A DNA stretch of 64,000 nt from Delphinapterus leucas (lineage: Eukaryota > Chordata > Mammalia > Artiodactyla > Monodontidae). The position numbers and the translations under genes were made by a program. Location: positions 4,488,163 to 4,552,162 of the forward strand of contig NW_022098001.1 in assembly GCF_002288925.2 (NCBI RefSeq), written 5' to 3'. Shown in pieces: positions 1-11,098 of this stretch; position 1 is the first letter of the stretch; every line of letters starts with the position of its first letter. The notes under the pieces were generated by a model. It did no database searches and had not been told where the DNA came from. It worked only from the letters and a program-made list of their open reading frames with translations.

Positions 1-71
1 ATCTTCCATATTGTAGAGCTCAGGGCCTAGTACAGCATCTTACATTTACTAGTGTCTCAATTAATGGTTAC

Positions 72-475
72 TGGTTGCTATGGACTGAACTGTGTCCCCC
101 TAAAATTCATATGTTTAAGCCCTACCCCCAATGCGACTGTACCTGGGGATAGAGTCTTTCAGAGATCATTAAAGTTAAATGAGGTCATAAGGGTAGGGCC
201 CTAATCGAATAGGATTGGTGTCCTTATAAGAGGAGGAAGAAAAACCAGAGCTCACTAGCTCTCTCTCAACTCTCCCTCTCCCTCTCTCTGCACACATGCA
301 CTGAGGAGGCCATCTACAAGCCAGGAAGAGGGTTTTCACCAGAACCCCACAATGCTGGCACCCTGATAGAATTCCAGCCTCTAGAACTGCGAGAAAATAA
401 ATTTCTGCTGTTTAAGCCACCTAGTCTATGGTACTTTGCTATGGCAGCCTACGCTAACCGATGAACTAACCACAA
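72..475 (+). mobile_element. MaLR-like solo LTR
   Basis: The sequence opens with TGGTTGCTATGGACTGAACT, carries the GTCCTTATAAG and AGGTCATAAGGG blocks, and ends with AATAAATTTCTGCTGTTTAAGCC. That is the layout of a mammalian apparent LTR (ERVL-MaLR, MLT1/MST-like). The AATAAA near the 3' end gives the orientation. No internal retroviral sequence flanks it, so it is a solo LTR. A closely related copy starting with the same motif lies near 48.07 kb. The exact subfamily is not certain. Confidence 0.65.
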
Positions 476-862
476 CTTATGGCAAAAGATCCAAAACAAA
501 ACTATGTGACAGAACATCAGACTGTCATAAGGCTAATCCACCAAGGATTATGAGATTTGGTAAGGATTGTGAAAATATGGTATTGCTGGTTCCCTAAGAT
601 AATAATAGCTTTGAGAAAGTTATAGAGAGTTTTCCACTGCGGGCAAACAATTACTGACATGCCTCCTTTATAGCAAGTGCCAAAGACTGCAATTATCTTG
701 TGAATTAAAATATATTCGTTAACATGACAGCCTGACTTTTAATAATATTTAAGAATTTGGATAGGCACCATATGGTCATGAATTTCATCTTTTCAAAATT
801 TTTATCCAAATACGTTCATAAATATAGGGGCTAAAATCAAGGTGGCAGGTTTTCTCCATAAA
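476..862. other. no recognised feature
   Basis: AT-rich unique-looking sequence. I see no repeat, ORF or motif cluster I can name. Confidence 0.5.
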
Positions 863-875
863 CTGAGCTGATCTT

Positions 876-1080
876 TTTTTTTTTTTTTGCGGTACGCGGG
901 CCTCTCACTGTTGTGGCCTCTCCTGTTGCGGAGCACAGGCTCCGGACACGCAGGCTCAGCGGCCATGGCTCACGGGCCCAGCCGCTCCGCGGCATGTGGG
1001 ATCTTCCCGGACCGGGGCACGAACCCATGTACCCTGCATCGGCAGGCGGACTCTCAACCACTGCGCCACCAGGGAAGCCC
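876..1080 (-). mobile_element. CHR-2-type tRNA-derived SINE
   Basis: In antisense, a T-run (the poly(A) tail) is followed by the CHR body and ends with the complement of GGGCTTCCCTGGTGGCGCAG, the SINE 5' end. It is flanked by a perfect 13-bp TSD, CTGAGCTGATCTT, at 863-875 and 1081-1093, so the insertion is complete and fairly recent. CHR SINEs are Glu-tRNA-derived elements of cetaceans, hippos and relatives. The pol III box B-like GGGTTCGTGCC has decayed to a GGTTCGTGCC-like form. Overlapping open frames on both strands are shadows of this element. Confidence 0.95.
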
Positions 1081-1421
1081 CTGAGCTGATCTTCATGCTC
1101 TATTTTCATTTTATTTGATGAACTGGTTCTTCCTGAGTGGATGTGTTTACTTAGCCCTGACTGAGTGGTGAGTTCAAGGAACCCCAAAAGAAAAAATTGC
1201 TGGTGTTCTCTTGTTAAAAGTGCACATAGCAGCTGACGGTGAATTAGGATGCCTGGGTTGCATTCACTAAGAAGCAAAGTATGCAGTGTTACTTGGTATA
1301 CTGGTAATTAACTTTGAAACTCAGTAATTTGATTTCAGCTTGGGAATATATAGTAATTATAATAATCATGTAAATAAATTTATAGAAATATTTGATGGCC
1401 AACTTATGCTCAAAATTTCCC

Positions 1422-1810
1422 TGGTGCTATGGTCTGAGTTGTTCAAATTCAATGTTCAAAATGTTGAAATTCAGATATTGAAATCCTAACCCACATTACC
1501 TCAAAATGTGACTGTAGTTAGAGATAGGGCCTTTAAGCTAATTAAGATAAAATGAGGTCATGTGGGTGGACCCTAATCCAATATGACTGGTGTCCTTATA
1601 AGAAGAGGAGTTTAGGATAAAGACACACCCAGAGGAAAGGCCATGTAAAGACACCGGAAGATGGATATCTATAAGCCAAGGAGAGAAGCCTCAAAAAAGA
1701 TCAAACCTGCTGACACTGTGATCTCAGACTTCTAGCATCCAGAATTGTGAGAAAATAAACATCTGTTTAAGCCATCCAGTCTGCGGCACTTGTTATGCAA
1801 AGCTGTAGCT
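1422..1810 (+). mobile_element. MaLR-like LTR, diverged
   Basis: It begins near TGCTATGGTCTGAG, contains ATGAGGTCAT and GGTGTCCTTATAAG, and ends with GAGAAAATAAACATCTGTTTAAGCC. The layout matches the LTR at 72-475, but the copy is more diverged and has an internally repeated stretch near 1455-1480. Orientation is set by the AATAAA near the 3' end. Confidence 0.6.
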
Positions 1811-1829
1811 ATAAGTTTCCTTCATAGCC

Positions 1830-1885
1830 CCATCAGTCTGTTAGAAATGCAGACTTTCTGGGGCCAACCCAGAGCTACTGGAAAA
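1830..1885 (-). mobile_element. possible MER5-type hAT fragment
   Basis: GTTAGAAATGCAGACTTTCT followed by a GGGGCCAACCCAGAG-like stretch resembles the complement of the MER5A interior. Only about 55 bp is visible and no terminal repeat is present, so this is weak. Confidence 0.3.
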
Positions 1886-1904
1886 CTCAATCATCTTTCA
1901 AAAC

Positions 1905-2150
1905 CCAAAGTAACTGTCCCTGGGAAGGCCTCCTTGATTCTCCCATCCAGGCTCAGAGCCTTCCTCCAGGGCTCTCTGCATTTATTGTAGAAGAGCAGTC
2001 CATACACTGTGTTCCACCTACTAGTTTACATTCCATCTCCCCTCTGAAGAGACCTCCAGAGCAAGAACCATGTCCTATCTACCCTCTTAAACACAACATG
2101 GAGTTTAAAGACCTTACATATAGCAAGTACCGAACAAACATCTCCTAAAG
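1905..2150 (+). mobile_element. L2 LINE fragment
   Basis: GGGAAGGCCTCCTTGATTCTCCCATC, the Cys/Thr-rich pyrimidine stretch, GAGCAAGAACCATGTC and AGCAAGTACCGAACAAACA line up in order with the 3' region of mammalian L2 (usual motifs: aggccttccctga, gagggcagggac, gtaggcgctcaataaat). It is old and heavily diverged. Confidence 0.5.
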
Positions 2151-2294
2151 CCATGAAACTAGAAAATAAAGGAGTTGGATTAGCTGATTTTTAAGATCCT
2201 TCAAAGCTCTAAAATAAAGACATAATTCTAATTCTGGTTTGCGGTGCCACACATTGTTCATGGTTGAACTCAGGCTGTATCTTTTTAAAGTGCA

Positions 2295-2390
2295 GATTCT
2301 GCTTCAGTCAGCATAGGAGTCCTAAGACTCGATTTCTGACACAAGCTCCTAGGTGATGCTGATGCTGGAACACTTTGAATAACAAGGTCT
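2295..2390 (+). mobile_element. MER5A-like hAT fragment
   Basis: AAGTGCAGATTCTGCTTCAG, AAGCTCCTAGGTGATGCTGA and ACACTTTGAATAACAAGG match the 3' two thirds of MER5A, a non-autonomous hAT (Charlie) element. The 5' terminal repeat is not recognisable. Confidence 0.6.
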
Positions 2391-4460
2391 TAAAGTTCAG
2401 CATAAATCTAAGAACCACCTCTTGATCTCTACAATCCCACTCTTACAAGCCTATAACACTTTAAAAGTAATAGAGGGCATTAACAAACCCTAGGTCAGCC
2501 CCCTTTAATAAGACTCAATCACTGGTTCAGCGCTGATTTATATGTTCCACTGTACAACTTAAAAAAAAAACAAAACTCTACCCCATTCTAATATGCCCAT
2601 TTTTCTACATTCAGGCAGACCCTTTCAGCAGTGTGAATGAATCCAAATTTTTATTTTATGGCCTTGTTTTTTCTTGTGTTTTAAGGTTTTAATACATGCA
2701 TCAAGATTCGTTAGCATTAGATATAAGGTTTTTGATGAATTAAGTACATATATTAATTCTGAATGTTTTGAAGAGCAAAGGACATCAGGACATGGGTGAG
2801 AAGGCTTTCAAGAGAAAGGGGAAGAATTTATCCCTATAAAAAGGCAAAATGTCAATTCAGCTAACTGTTGTAAAAAGTCTGAAGTTGAAAAAACAGCACT
2901 ATCATCTCGATTTTCTGTAAAAATATAATGAATTAATTTATCAGGAAATATTTGATAACTGTAAAAAATAGAGTTCACCTACACATGGATACACTTTATA
3001 CCTCTGTGCGGATCATTCATTTCACATTTATTGAGCACTTATCAGGCCAAACAGGCTGATAAAAATACGTCCACATATTAAAATTTGTAAATGGACAATC
3101 ATTCAAACTTTAGGCCTTGATTACTTTAGGTGTTACTTCATCTATAAGTCAACTACTGCGGCTGTAGGCTCACCCAACTGTTAGCTTTCTGAAAAGCCCT
3201 TTGTCTGGGCACTGCACTGTATCAGTTTGTCCTTCAGATAACTGGGGCATATGTTTCCTATAACAGATCTATTGTAGCTCAGGGATATTAAATTCTATAT
3301 GCTATGCTTATTTTCGTAAAAATTACAAAATCAATTTAATCTCAGTAAGGACATGAGAATCATACCACCTAACCACCTAGTACTCTGTATTTGAAAACTG
3401 AGTTACACAATCATCATTCCTATTGATCTTATATTGACCAATTCACCACTTGTGGAACATGCAGCTTGGAAAGCAAAATCCTCTCCTGACAAATAACTAA
3501 ACCTAAATGGACATAGGATTTTAATTAAAAATTAATATTCATGACATACTCATGAGGTGACTGGCACAGAAAGGTCCTTTCATCTTTAACATATTTCTAA
3601 ATATCTTTCAAAAATACATTCATTTTCAAGGAAATTTTGTGAAGCTTGTCTTCTTCAAAGCTGACAGATCTAATAAAACTGATAGTTTAGAGGTAGCTGT
3701 GTTGAGGGCAACACAAAATATTAAAAATTTGGAACAAGAACCAAACAAAGACCACTTGCATCCACAGTAGCAAATGTGCTCTAAAGAAATGAAGTAGGAA
3801 ATTATAGCAAATTTTATGAGGATCTCTGTGTGTTTTATTTTGTGTGAGGTACATAAAAGAATAGAGGTCAAACACGGGTTTTAGTGAGACACTGCAGAGC
3901 TTTACAATTGTTAAATTCGGTGTCGGTTGCTCCAGAAGGTTGTGATTGAAAATTTTCCTGTGGAAGAAGAAATGTCACAGTATTTTGATAAGCGAGAGAT
4001 GAACTTTTTTTTTCCCTTGTGCCATCAGCAAGACGAAAAGAACAAAATGTATCATTTATAACCCACAGCTCAACCATTATCTCCTGGTGAGACACTTGTT
4101 TTAAAACACACAAGGACCTTTTTTTCCCTCTCTACAAAGTCTAGAGCTCTCCGCGAGGCTCCTTCTCCCTTAGAGCCATGAAAGAAAGTTGACACTTGTG
4201 CAGCCAAAGTTTCTAGGCAACCACATAAGGGCACTCGTACACCCTCCAGGTCACAGCCAGTTCTGAAGTACAGAGGAAGCATACGAACAGCATATGTCTC
4301 TTTGATCACAGATATCATCGAAAACTGATGTGGAGAGAAAATCCTGTTCTGCACCAAAGGCTTTACAAACTCTTTTTCTGACTTTACCCACTGAGTAAAG
4401 AAAGGGTACCTTGCTCAAATTATTGGTCTGAACGTTGCTCAGTGCTAACATTTAAAAGTC
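2391..4460. other. no gene; unassigned old sequence
   Basis: Two kilobases of AT-rich sequence. A short TTTATTGAGCACTTATCAGGCCA-like trace at about 3020-3050 may be antisense L2. Short overlapping minus-strand open frames at 3.6-4.45 kb have no domain I recognise and no shared codon pattern. I treat them as chance. Confidence 0.45.
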
Positions 4461-4462
4461 AA

Positions 4463-4511
4463 TGTGTGCGTGTGTGTGAGAGAAAGACAGACAGAGACAG
4501 AGACAGAGACA
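4463..4511. repeat. microsatellite (TG)n / (GACAGA)n
   Basis: A short imperfect TG run merges into a GACAGA/GAGACA repeat. It is interrupted and short. Confidence 0.85.
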
Positions 4512-4599
4512 CCCAAGAATGTTTCTACGATTGCCAAAGCCATGACAAATTAGATAAGGCAAAATAGGTCGAAGTGTTAAGTATAGTTTAGACACCTTT

Positions 4600-4700
4600 T
4601 CTTTATTCACTCACTCTGCAAATGTTTTTGAGCAATAACTTTGGGCACTGGGGGTACCACTGAGAATCAAAATCCTTCTTCTCTTAGAGATTTAAGGTCA
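4600..4700 (-). mobile_element. possible L2 trace
   Basis: TTCACTCACTCTGCAAATG...GGGCACTGGGGGTACCACTGAG resembles antisense L2 3' end (cactgttctaggcgctggggata). It is degraded. Confidence 0.35.
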
Positions 4701-4954
4701 TAAATATGTAATATTATGTTGGCCTTAATCTATCAAGAAAAGGTTACATTTTATTCAGCATCTAATCCATTTTAGTATACTTTCCAGCATTTACATAATT
4801 ACACCTCCCCAATACCCCTCAATTATACAGTATAAACACTTTCCTGTACATTTGGGATCTCAATAGAGTTAATACTTAAAATATAAGTGTTTAGAGGTTA
4901 TGAGTAATTCTACATCATTTTTTATCTGACACAGGTGCTCTACGTAGATACAGA

Positions 4955-5600
4955 TTTAAACTGAAGCAATGTAAAATGGTGCAGCCTCTGTGCAAAACAG
5001 TATGGCAATTCCACAAAAAATTAAATATAGAATTACCATACGACCCAGCAATCCCATGACTGGGTATGTACCTAAAAGAACGGAAAGCAGGGACTCAAAC
5101 AGATATTTGTGAATCCAATGTTCATAGCATTATTCACAATAGCAAAAAGGTGAAAGCAACTCAAATGGCCATCAATGGATGAATGAATAAGCAAAATGTG
5201 TTATATACATACAATGGAATATTATTCAGCCTTAAAAGGAAGGAAATTCTGACACATGCTACAACATGGATGAAACCTGAAGACATTATTTTAAGTGAAA
5301 TAAGCCAGGCACAAAAGGACAAATATTGTATGATTCCACTTATATGGTGAACCTAAAGTAGTCAAGTTGCATAGAGACAGAAAGCAGAATGGTGGTTGCC
5401 AGGAGCTGGTGGGAGGGAGGAATGGAGAGTTTTTGTTTGATGGGTACAGTTTCAGTTTGGGAAGTTGAAAAAGTTCCGGAGGTGGATGGTGGTGATGTTT
5501 GCACAGCAATGTGAATGTACCTGATGCCACTGAACTGTACACTTAAAAATGGTTAAAATAGTAGATTCTGTTATGTTTTACCACACTAAAAAAGCAATAA
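4955..5600 (+). mobile_element. L1M 3' end
   Basis: Order of L1 ORF2 3'-end and 3'UTR blocks in sense: a CGACCCAGCAATCCCA block, AATGGAATATTATTCAGCC, GGTGGTTGCCAGGAGCTG, GGAGGTGGATGGTGGTGATG and CACTTAAAAATGGTTAAAAT. The last two are typical of the older mammalian L1MB-type 3'UTR. It is 5'-truncated. The reading frame of the ORF2 C-terminus is broken, so there is no ORF. The 83-aa frame on the opposite strand at 5291-5542 is its shadow. Confidence 0.85.
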
Positions 5601-6404
5601 ATGGCAAAAAGTAAAATAAATATATTGAAGTAATGAAAAAAATAAAGAGGCTTACTCAGCGAACAATTTGAAGTAGTCAGGTCTAGAACACGGACTGCTA
5701 CACATGGTCCATGCATTTTGACTGCACTGTCCTGCTGCTATATTCTCCAGGGTGCTTTTGACCATAAAGGGCTTGAACATCATTACCCTGAGTTGATGTC
5801 CAGATGGGACACAATACAACTTTCACACAAAAATAATCTGCTAATGAGTCAAAGAGTCAACTGGTTGATTATCTCCTCTATATAATAAATCAACTAAACT
5901 CCTGTTATTTTAGTGTCACAGCTCCTCTAAGGTCAGTATCTGCAGAGAATTTTACTAGCATAGTAGCAGCCATCACCAGCGGCCGTCGGTAAGGAGGTGT
6001 AGTCATTGATGCAACAGAGCAGAGAAGAAATTGCTCTTTCAGAGGATTTACTTCAAAGCTCTGGATGCCACTTCTTGATGTCTAAAAAGGCATAACCTTA
6101 GCACCATTCCTGGGTAGGTCACTGCGTGCTGTCAATCCTAGCAAAGGTGATGAGACCCAAGATTGGGACAAGCAGTATAGCTACAGAATACTAGGACAAT
6201 GTGGAGCACAATCAAGTGGACTGGAAACAGCTTGTCATTTTGTACACTGGATCTACCTTTTAACATCTTCCAATAGAGGTGAAGTAATATCAAGCTCATG
6301 TTCTCTGGGAGATTGGCGTAAATGTAAGGTCTTATACAATCTGGACATAGAAGACTCGTAAACTTCCTGGTCCAGGTTTGAAAAATTTACTGGATAATCC
6401 TTTT
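5601..6404. other. no recognised feature
   Basis: Unique-looking sequence. A CpG-containing patch, CAGCGGCCGTCGG, occurs near 5978-5990, unusual for this stretch, but nothing further supports a promoter. Confidence 0.4.
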
Positions 6405-6620
6405 CCAGGAATAGTACCTAACGTTTGTTGAATATTCAGTATGTGCAAAGTACTGGCACTGAGTATTTTCATTTCATCATTTCAAAAAACGATCCTATGA
6501 GATAGATAATTTTATCCCCATTTTACAGAAGAAAAAACTGAGGTTAAAGCAGTTTGCTCAAAGTTAAAGCAATGGCTAAAGTGAAGAGTTAGACCTAGTA
6601 TTTAATTCTCTCAGACGATT
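6405..6620 (-). mobile_element. MIR SINE
   Basis: Antisense MIR blocks in order: TATGTGCAAAGTACTGGCACTG, TTATCCCCATTTTACAGA, AAACTGAGGTTAAAGCAG. MIR is an ancient tRNA-derived SINE common to mammals. This copy is typical in decay and lacks visible TSDs. Confidence 0.8.
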
Positions 6621-7285
6621 ATACTATATTTCTACTCATAATATTTACCTAATGTATGAGCCACTGAGCTACACAGAGGAGCAATGCAATTTAAGGATTA
6701 AAAGAACATACTTTGCAGTGGGATCGAGTTAGGTATTTATGGGAAAACTTTTAAATTACAAATTTTCATAGCCAAGTAGAGAAGGTGAAAATTATAATTT
6801 CAAATTGAAATACAATATTTGAACTCTACATAAATAAATATATCTTCAATACCATTTCTCAACATAAGACTATACAGGCTTGAACCCTGCTGATTTATAA
6901 AGCGCAATATTTTTATTCTGATTTTCAAGGCTGTATTCTGCTCCTAGTAGGAAACAGCAAACTTTAGTTTGGTTATGAGTGATGAGTTTAAAGATGTTGC
7001 TCACTCAAACATTGTGCCTTATTTTTCCTTTTAAAGTTTTTAAGTAACGCCTGAATATGGTTTTATAAAAATCATCCAAAATATCTATTTTTGAAAAGTA
7101 GAAGTTTTTTTTTGAGCTTCTCTTATTCCAGTTATCTCATCAGAGTCCAATACTGTTAACAATTTGAGATATCATATTATTTTATTTATTTCCAAATGGC
7201 AAAACAATTGACCATTTATCAAATAGCTCATTCTAGTTCATTGTTTTCATATGCATTTATCGCAGTCCTACTGAAACTCTGACAA
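6621..7285. other. no recognised feature
   Basis: AT-rich, no repeat or coding signal that I recognise. Confidence 0.45.
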
Positions 7286-7289
7286 GTTA

Positions 7290-7425
7290 ATTCCTGAATT
7301 AAGCCTCAATATCCTCATTTGTAAAATGGAGGCAATAATTCCTCCCTTTGAAGGTTGTTCTAAAGATTAAATGAGATCATGTATATGAAGCAAGAGTTGT
7401 TCTTAATAAATAGTAACTATTTAAA
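7290..7425 (+). mobile_element. MIR SINE, 3' half
   Basis: CTCAATATCCTCATTTGTAA, AAATGGAGGCAATAAT, GGTTGTTCTAAAGATTAAATGAGAT and TTAATAAATAGTAACTATT follow the MIR core and LINE-related 3' tail in sense. Confidence 0.8.
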
Positions 7426-8130
7426 AAAAATACGCATGTGTGTATGACTCGATTCCTGGATAGATTCTGCACTACTCTTTGCTTTGCCTTTTCTTACACT
7501 AATATCATATAACATAGTGATCTAATTATTACACTTACATAATAGATTTTTATATCCATAGAGGGCAAGCTCTTCCTTTAGTTATTTGAAAGTTACACAT
7601 CTTATTACGCTTCTTACCATGGTAATCCTGACATATTTTTAATTTCCATATTGTATTCTACAATTTTCTTTTTTTTTAACATCTTTATTGGAGTATAATT
7701 GTTTTACAATGGTGTGTTAATTTCTGCTTTATAACAAAGTGAATCAGTTATACATATACATATGTTCCCATATCTCTTCCCTCTTGCGTCTCCCTCCCTC
7801 CCACCCTCCCTATCCCACCCCTCTAGGTGGTCACAACCACCGAGCTGATCTCCCTGTGCTATGCAGCTGCTTCCCACTAGCTATCTATTTTATGTTTGGT
7901 AGTGTATATATGTCCATGCCACTCGCTCGCTTTGTCACAGCTTACCCTTCCCCCTCCCCATATCCTCAAGTCCATTCTCTAGTAGGCCTGTATCTTTATT
8001 CCTGTCTTACCCCTAGGTTCTTCATGACCTTTTTTTTTTTTTCTTAGATTCCATATATATGTGTTAGCATATGGTATTTGTTTTTCTCTTTCTGACTTAC
8101 TTCACTCTGTATGACAGACTCTAGGTCCAT

Positions 8131-8553
8131 CTACCTCACTACAAATATCTCAATTTCGTTTATTTTTATGGCCGAGAAATATTCCATTGTATATATGTGC
8201 CACATCTTTATCCATTCATCCGATGATGGACAGTTAGGTTGCTTCCATGTCCTGGCTATTGTAAATAGAGCTGCAATGAACATTTTGGTACATGACTCTT
8301 TTTGAATTATGGTTTTCTCAGAGTATATGCCCAGTAGTGGGATTGCTGGGTCGTATGGTAGTTCTATTTGTAGTTTTTTAAGGAACCTCCATACTGTTCT
8401 CCATAGTGGCTGCACCAATTTACATTCCCACCAACAGTGCAAGGGCGTTCCCTTTTCTCCACACCCTCTCCAGCATTTATTGTTTGTAGATTTTTTGATG
8501 ATGGCCATTCTGACTGGTGTGAGATGATATCTCATTGTAGTTTTGATTTGCAT
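8131..8553 (-). pseudogene. L1 ORF2 C-terminal remnant
   Basis: A 140-aa open frame corresponding to the C-terminal end of L1 ORF2p, with the cysteine-rich motif C-x3-C-x7-H-x4-C (CWRGC...HCWWEC) and the MWHIYTMEY block. It lacks endonuclease and reverse-transcriptase domains and ends just short of the normal ORF2 end. It is a dead fragment of the L1 at 7672-9022. Confidence 0.9.
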
Positions 8554-8764
8554 TTCTCTAATGATTAATGATGTTGAGCATTCTTTTGTGTGTTTGTTGG
8601 CAATCTGTATATCTTCTTTGGAGAAATGTCTATTTAGGTCTTCTGCCCATTTTTGGACGTGGTTGTTTGTCTTTTGCCCCCTTAGGTAGGTTTATTCCTA
8701 GGTATTTTATTCTTTTTGATGTGATGGTGAATTGGATTGTTTCTTTAATTTCTCTTTCTGAACT

Positions 8765-9013
8765 TTAATTGTTAGTGTACAGAAATGCAGATTTCTGTGT
8801 ATTAATTTTGTATCCTACAACTTTACCGAATTCATTGATGAGCTCTAGTAGTTTTCTTGTAGCATCTTTAGGATTTTCTATGTATAGTATATCATCTGTA
8901 AACAGTGACAGCTTTACTTCTTTTCCAATTTGGATTCCCTTTTTTTTTCTTCTCTGATTGCTGTGGCTTGGACTTCCAAAACTATGTTGAATAATAGTGG
9001 TGAGAGTGGGCAA
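8765..9013 (-). pseudogene. L1 ORF2 reverse-transcriptase remnant
   Basis: An 82-aa open frame from the L1 reverse transcriptase. The catalytic motif, usually FADD, reads FTDD here (LFTDDILYI), followed by the conserved [14 protein letters not shown] stretch. It is separated from the C-terminal remnant by the internal deletion. The two conserved aspartates remain but the fragment is far too short to be functional. Confidence 0.88.
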
Positions 9014-9022
9014 CCTTGTCTA

Positions 9023-9689
9023 TCAATTCAATGACTTAAATGCAGTTTGTGTAATATCTATATAATTTCTTAAAGTCACTAATTACATACTGTGTGATTG
9101 GCTCATTACCCTCCCATCCCCCTTGAATGTATTCCTCTGAGCTGAGAGTTTCACTGAAATGTTCTCATTAATCACAGTAGTTTTTTCTTGAAAGTACCTG
9201 GAGCTGTATTTTTTTGTTTTTGTTCTTTGATTAAGTCCAGTTGTATGTATTTCTGTTTTCTAGAAATTTCTCACAGTTCCTGGGTTTACTGATGGCCCTC
9301 TCTCCTGTTTCCCAGACCACTGTTTATGTGTGTGTATATCTCCTTCTGACATCTTATGGGATTTGAGATGGCAGGGGTTGTGGGCACATATATCTCAGCC
9401 TACCATCTTGAATCCTGATCCTGTGAGCAACGTCACATTTTTTTATACATTGTAAATTGTTCATGATCATTTTCACACATAATTTCCTAACTAGTCAAGT
9501 TGGTACTTAAAGTCTTCAGCAATATTTTGCATATTTCCATTACCAACTTATCTCACTGCTTTACGGCTCCAGTCACCCCCTTATATTTCCTGCCATCTGA
9601 AATGTCCATAAATCTTTTCTCAAATTGTTATCTAAACTTAGGCACTCTCTACATATAATGAAGTATCTCCTTATCAATTACCCTTACTT
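9023..9689. other. unassigned; possible old L1 debris
   Basis: 9100-9420 contains GGGATTTGAGATGGCAGGGG...CCTACCATCTTGAATCC, faintly like antisense L1M 5' sequence, but I cannot assign it. The rest shows nothing. Confidence 0.3.
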
Positions 9690-9895
9690 GAAAGTCCACC
9701 TCAAAAACCACCTATTCCAAAATAGCTTTTCCATATCCTTCCCACCCATAAATAATCTCTGTCCACTCCCAGTACATCACTGGAACATTTTGTTTCTCTA
9801 TGACAATGTTTATCTCAATAAACCATCTGCTACTATGCATGTCTCTATCTTCCTAACTATATTAATGCTGCTAGAGGAAAGGGACTATGTCACAT
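9690..9895 (+). mobile_element. L2 LINE fragment, diverged
   Basis: CACCTCAAAAACCACCTATTCC, the pyrimidine-rich middle and GCTGCTAGAGGAAAGGGACT follow the order of L2 3' sequence in sense. A 90-aa open frame here (9625-9897) has no recognisable domain and is attributed to the repeat. Confidence 0.45.
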
Positions 9896-9910
9896 AAATA
9901 CACATATACT

Positions 9911-9937
9911 TGTGTGTGTGTGTGTGTGTGTGTGTGT
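9911..9937. repeat. (TG)n microsatellite
   Basis: Thirteen to fourteen uninterrupted TG dinucleotides. Potentially length-polymorphic. Confidence 0.97.
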
Positions 9938-10170
9938 ATCTCCACAATGTATAATTAGGTTAAATTAAGTCATATATTTTTCTCTTAAATAATGTTACAA
10001 AGCTTATCATTGTATTCTAAAACAAAAAGCTGATTGTGTTCTATTTTTCAATGCTGTGCCTTCATAGCCCATTGATATTAATATGTAATTGACCTGTGTG
10101 ATTAAGCATGTGCATAGTACTGGAGAAGCTGATACCCAATTATGATACTAAATGCTCTTGTGATCCCTTT

Positions 10171-10262
10171 TTTAAAATTTATTTTATTGAAGTATAGTTG
10201 ATTTACAAGTTGTGCTAATTTCTGCTGCAGCAAAATGATTCACTTATACATATATATATTCT
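10171..10262 (-). mobile_element. 92-bp L1 3'-end insertion with perfect TSD
   Basis: TTTATTTTATTGAAGTATAG through TTCACTTATACATATATATA is the extreme 3' end of an L1 in antisense. It is bounded by a perfect 15-bp TSD, TCTTGTGATCCCTTT, at 10156-10170 and 10263-10277. It is an extremely 5'-truncated target-primed insertion. Confidence 0.92.
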
Positions 10263-10277
10263 TCTTGTGATCCCTTT

Positions 10278-11089
10278 ATACATTGCACTACCATATCAGT
10301 TTAAATGCCGTCTCTGTTTAGACACATTTTGCTACCTTTCTTACTTGTATCTTGCTATTAAAAAAGGAACTGGCCTTTATTTTGTTTTGAAGTGTTTGTC
10401 TTAAACTATGTCCTGTAAATCTGTATGAATTTAACACTTAAATGGATTTATATTTTTGATCCTTTTTCATCAATTTAATAGTTATCTTCTTTATTTTATC
10501 TCCCTTTGGAATACTCTCTTCTTTATTAACAGGTTATTTGTGTTCCTAAGAACAAAGCTTATCAAAGAATTCATGTTATAATTTTTAAAATAAATTCATT
10601 GTTTTTAAATTGTTTTAATTGAAAAGGAGAGCTAGAAACTAGAAAATTTTGGGCCAGCACAGTTATTTTTTCTGTAGGAATTCCAGTAACAAAGTTATTT
10701 TATAGCTATACATATCTAATAGTTATTGCAACATAACAGGTTATCAAAATGCACAAAATCACATCTAAACATTCCTGAGCAAATCCTGAAGAACACATGA
10801 AAGGAAACCAGAATCTAGGCCATCAACACATTTAAGATCATCAATGAGAAACCAAATCAATGAGCTCAAACCATGTCATCACATGTCCCTGTGCTGGGTA
10901 TGAGAAAACGTGTTCTTTTATTACCTATGTGAGTTCCAAATCCAGTTTCTTTATAACTCAAAAATAGGTCCATAATGCCAATGCATTCCTTAATTTACTA
11001 ATCATGTTATCTCCAGTCTGTGTTATGAACTCAGACTGGAGGCAAACAAGTATAGAAGAGTGCCAATTCAAAAGTACCTTAAACTCGTT
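10278..11089. other. no recognised feature
   Basis: AT-rich sequence without gene or repeat signals I can name. The 5' part of a minus-strand open frame that runs on into the neighbouring L1 falls here by chance. Confidence 0.45.
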
Positions 11090-11098
11090 AAGAATCTT

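Larger units (their letters stand above)
7672..9022 (-). mobile_element. L1, 5'-truncated, internal deletion
   Basis: A T-rich run (tail) at about 7669-7678 is followed by AACATCTTTATTGGAGTATA, the artiodactyl/cetacean L1 3' end in antisense, then 3'UTR, then ORF2 C-terminal codons. At about 8681 the text jumps from the region encoding the ORF2 C-terminal part to CCTTAGGTAGGTTTATTCCT, which normally lies several hundred bases further upstream in ORF2. The copy therefore lacks an internal block. It ends inside the reverse-transcriptase region at GGGCAACCTTGTCT. I do not see a clear TSD. The plus-strand frames at 7739-8047 and 8309-8527 are shadows. Confidence 0.93.

Noticed and set aside
837..1277. 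146-aa minus-strand frame
   Set aside because: Its centre is the CHR-2 SINE body. The same peptide pattern recurs at the other SINEs.
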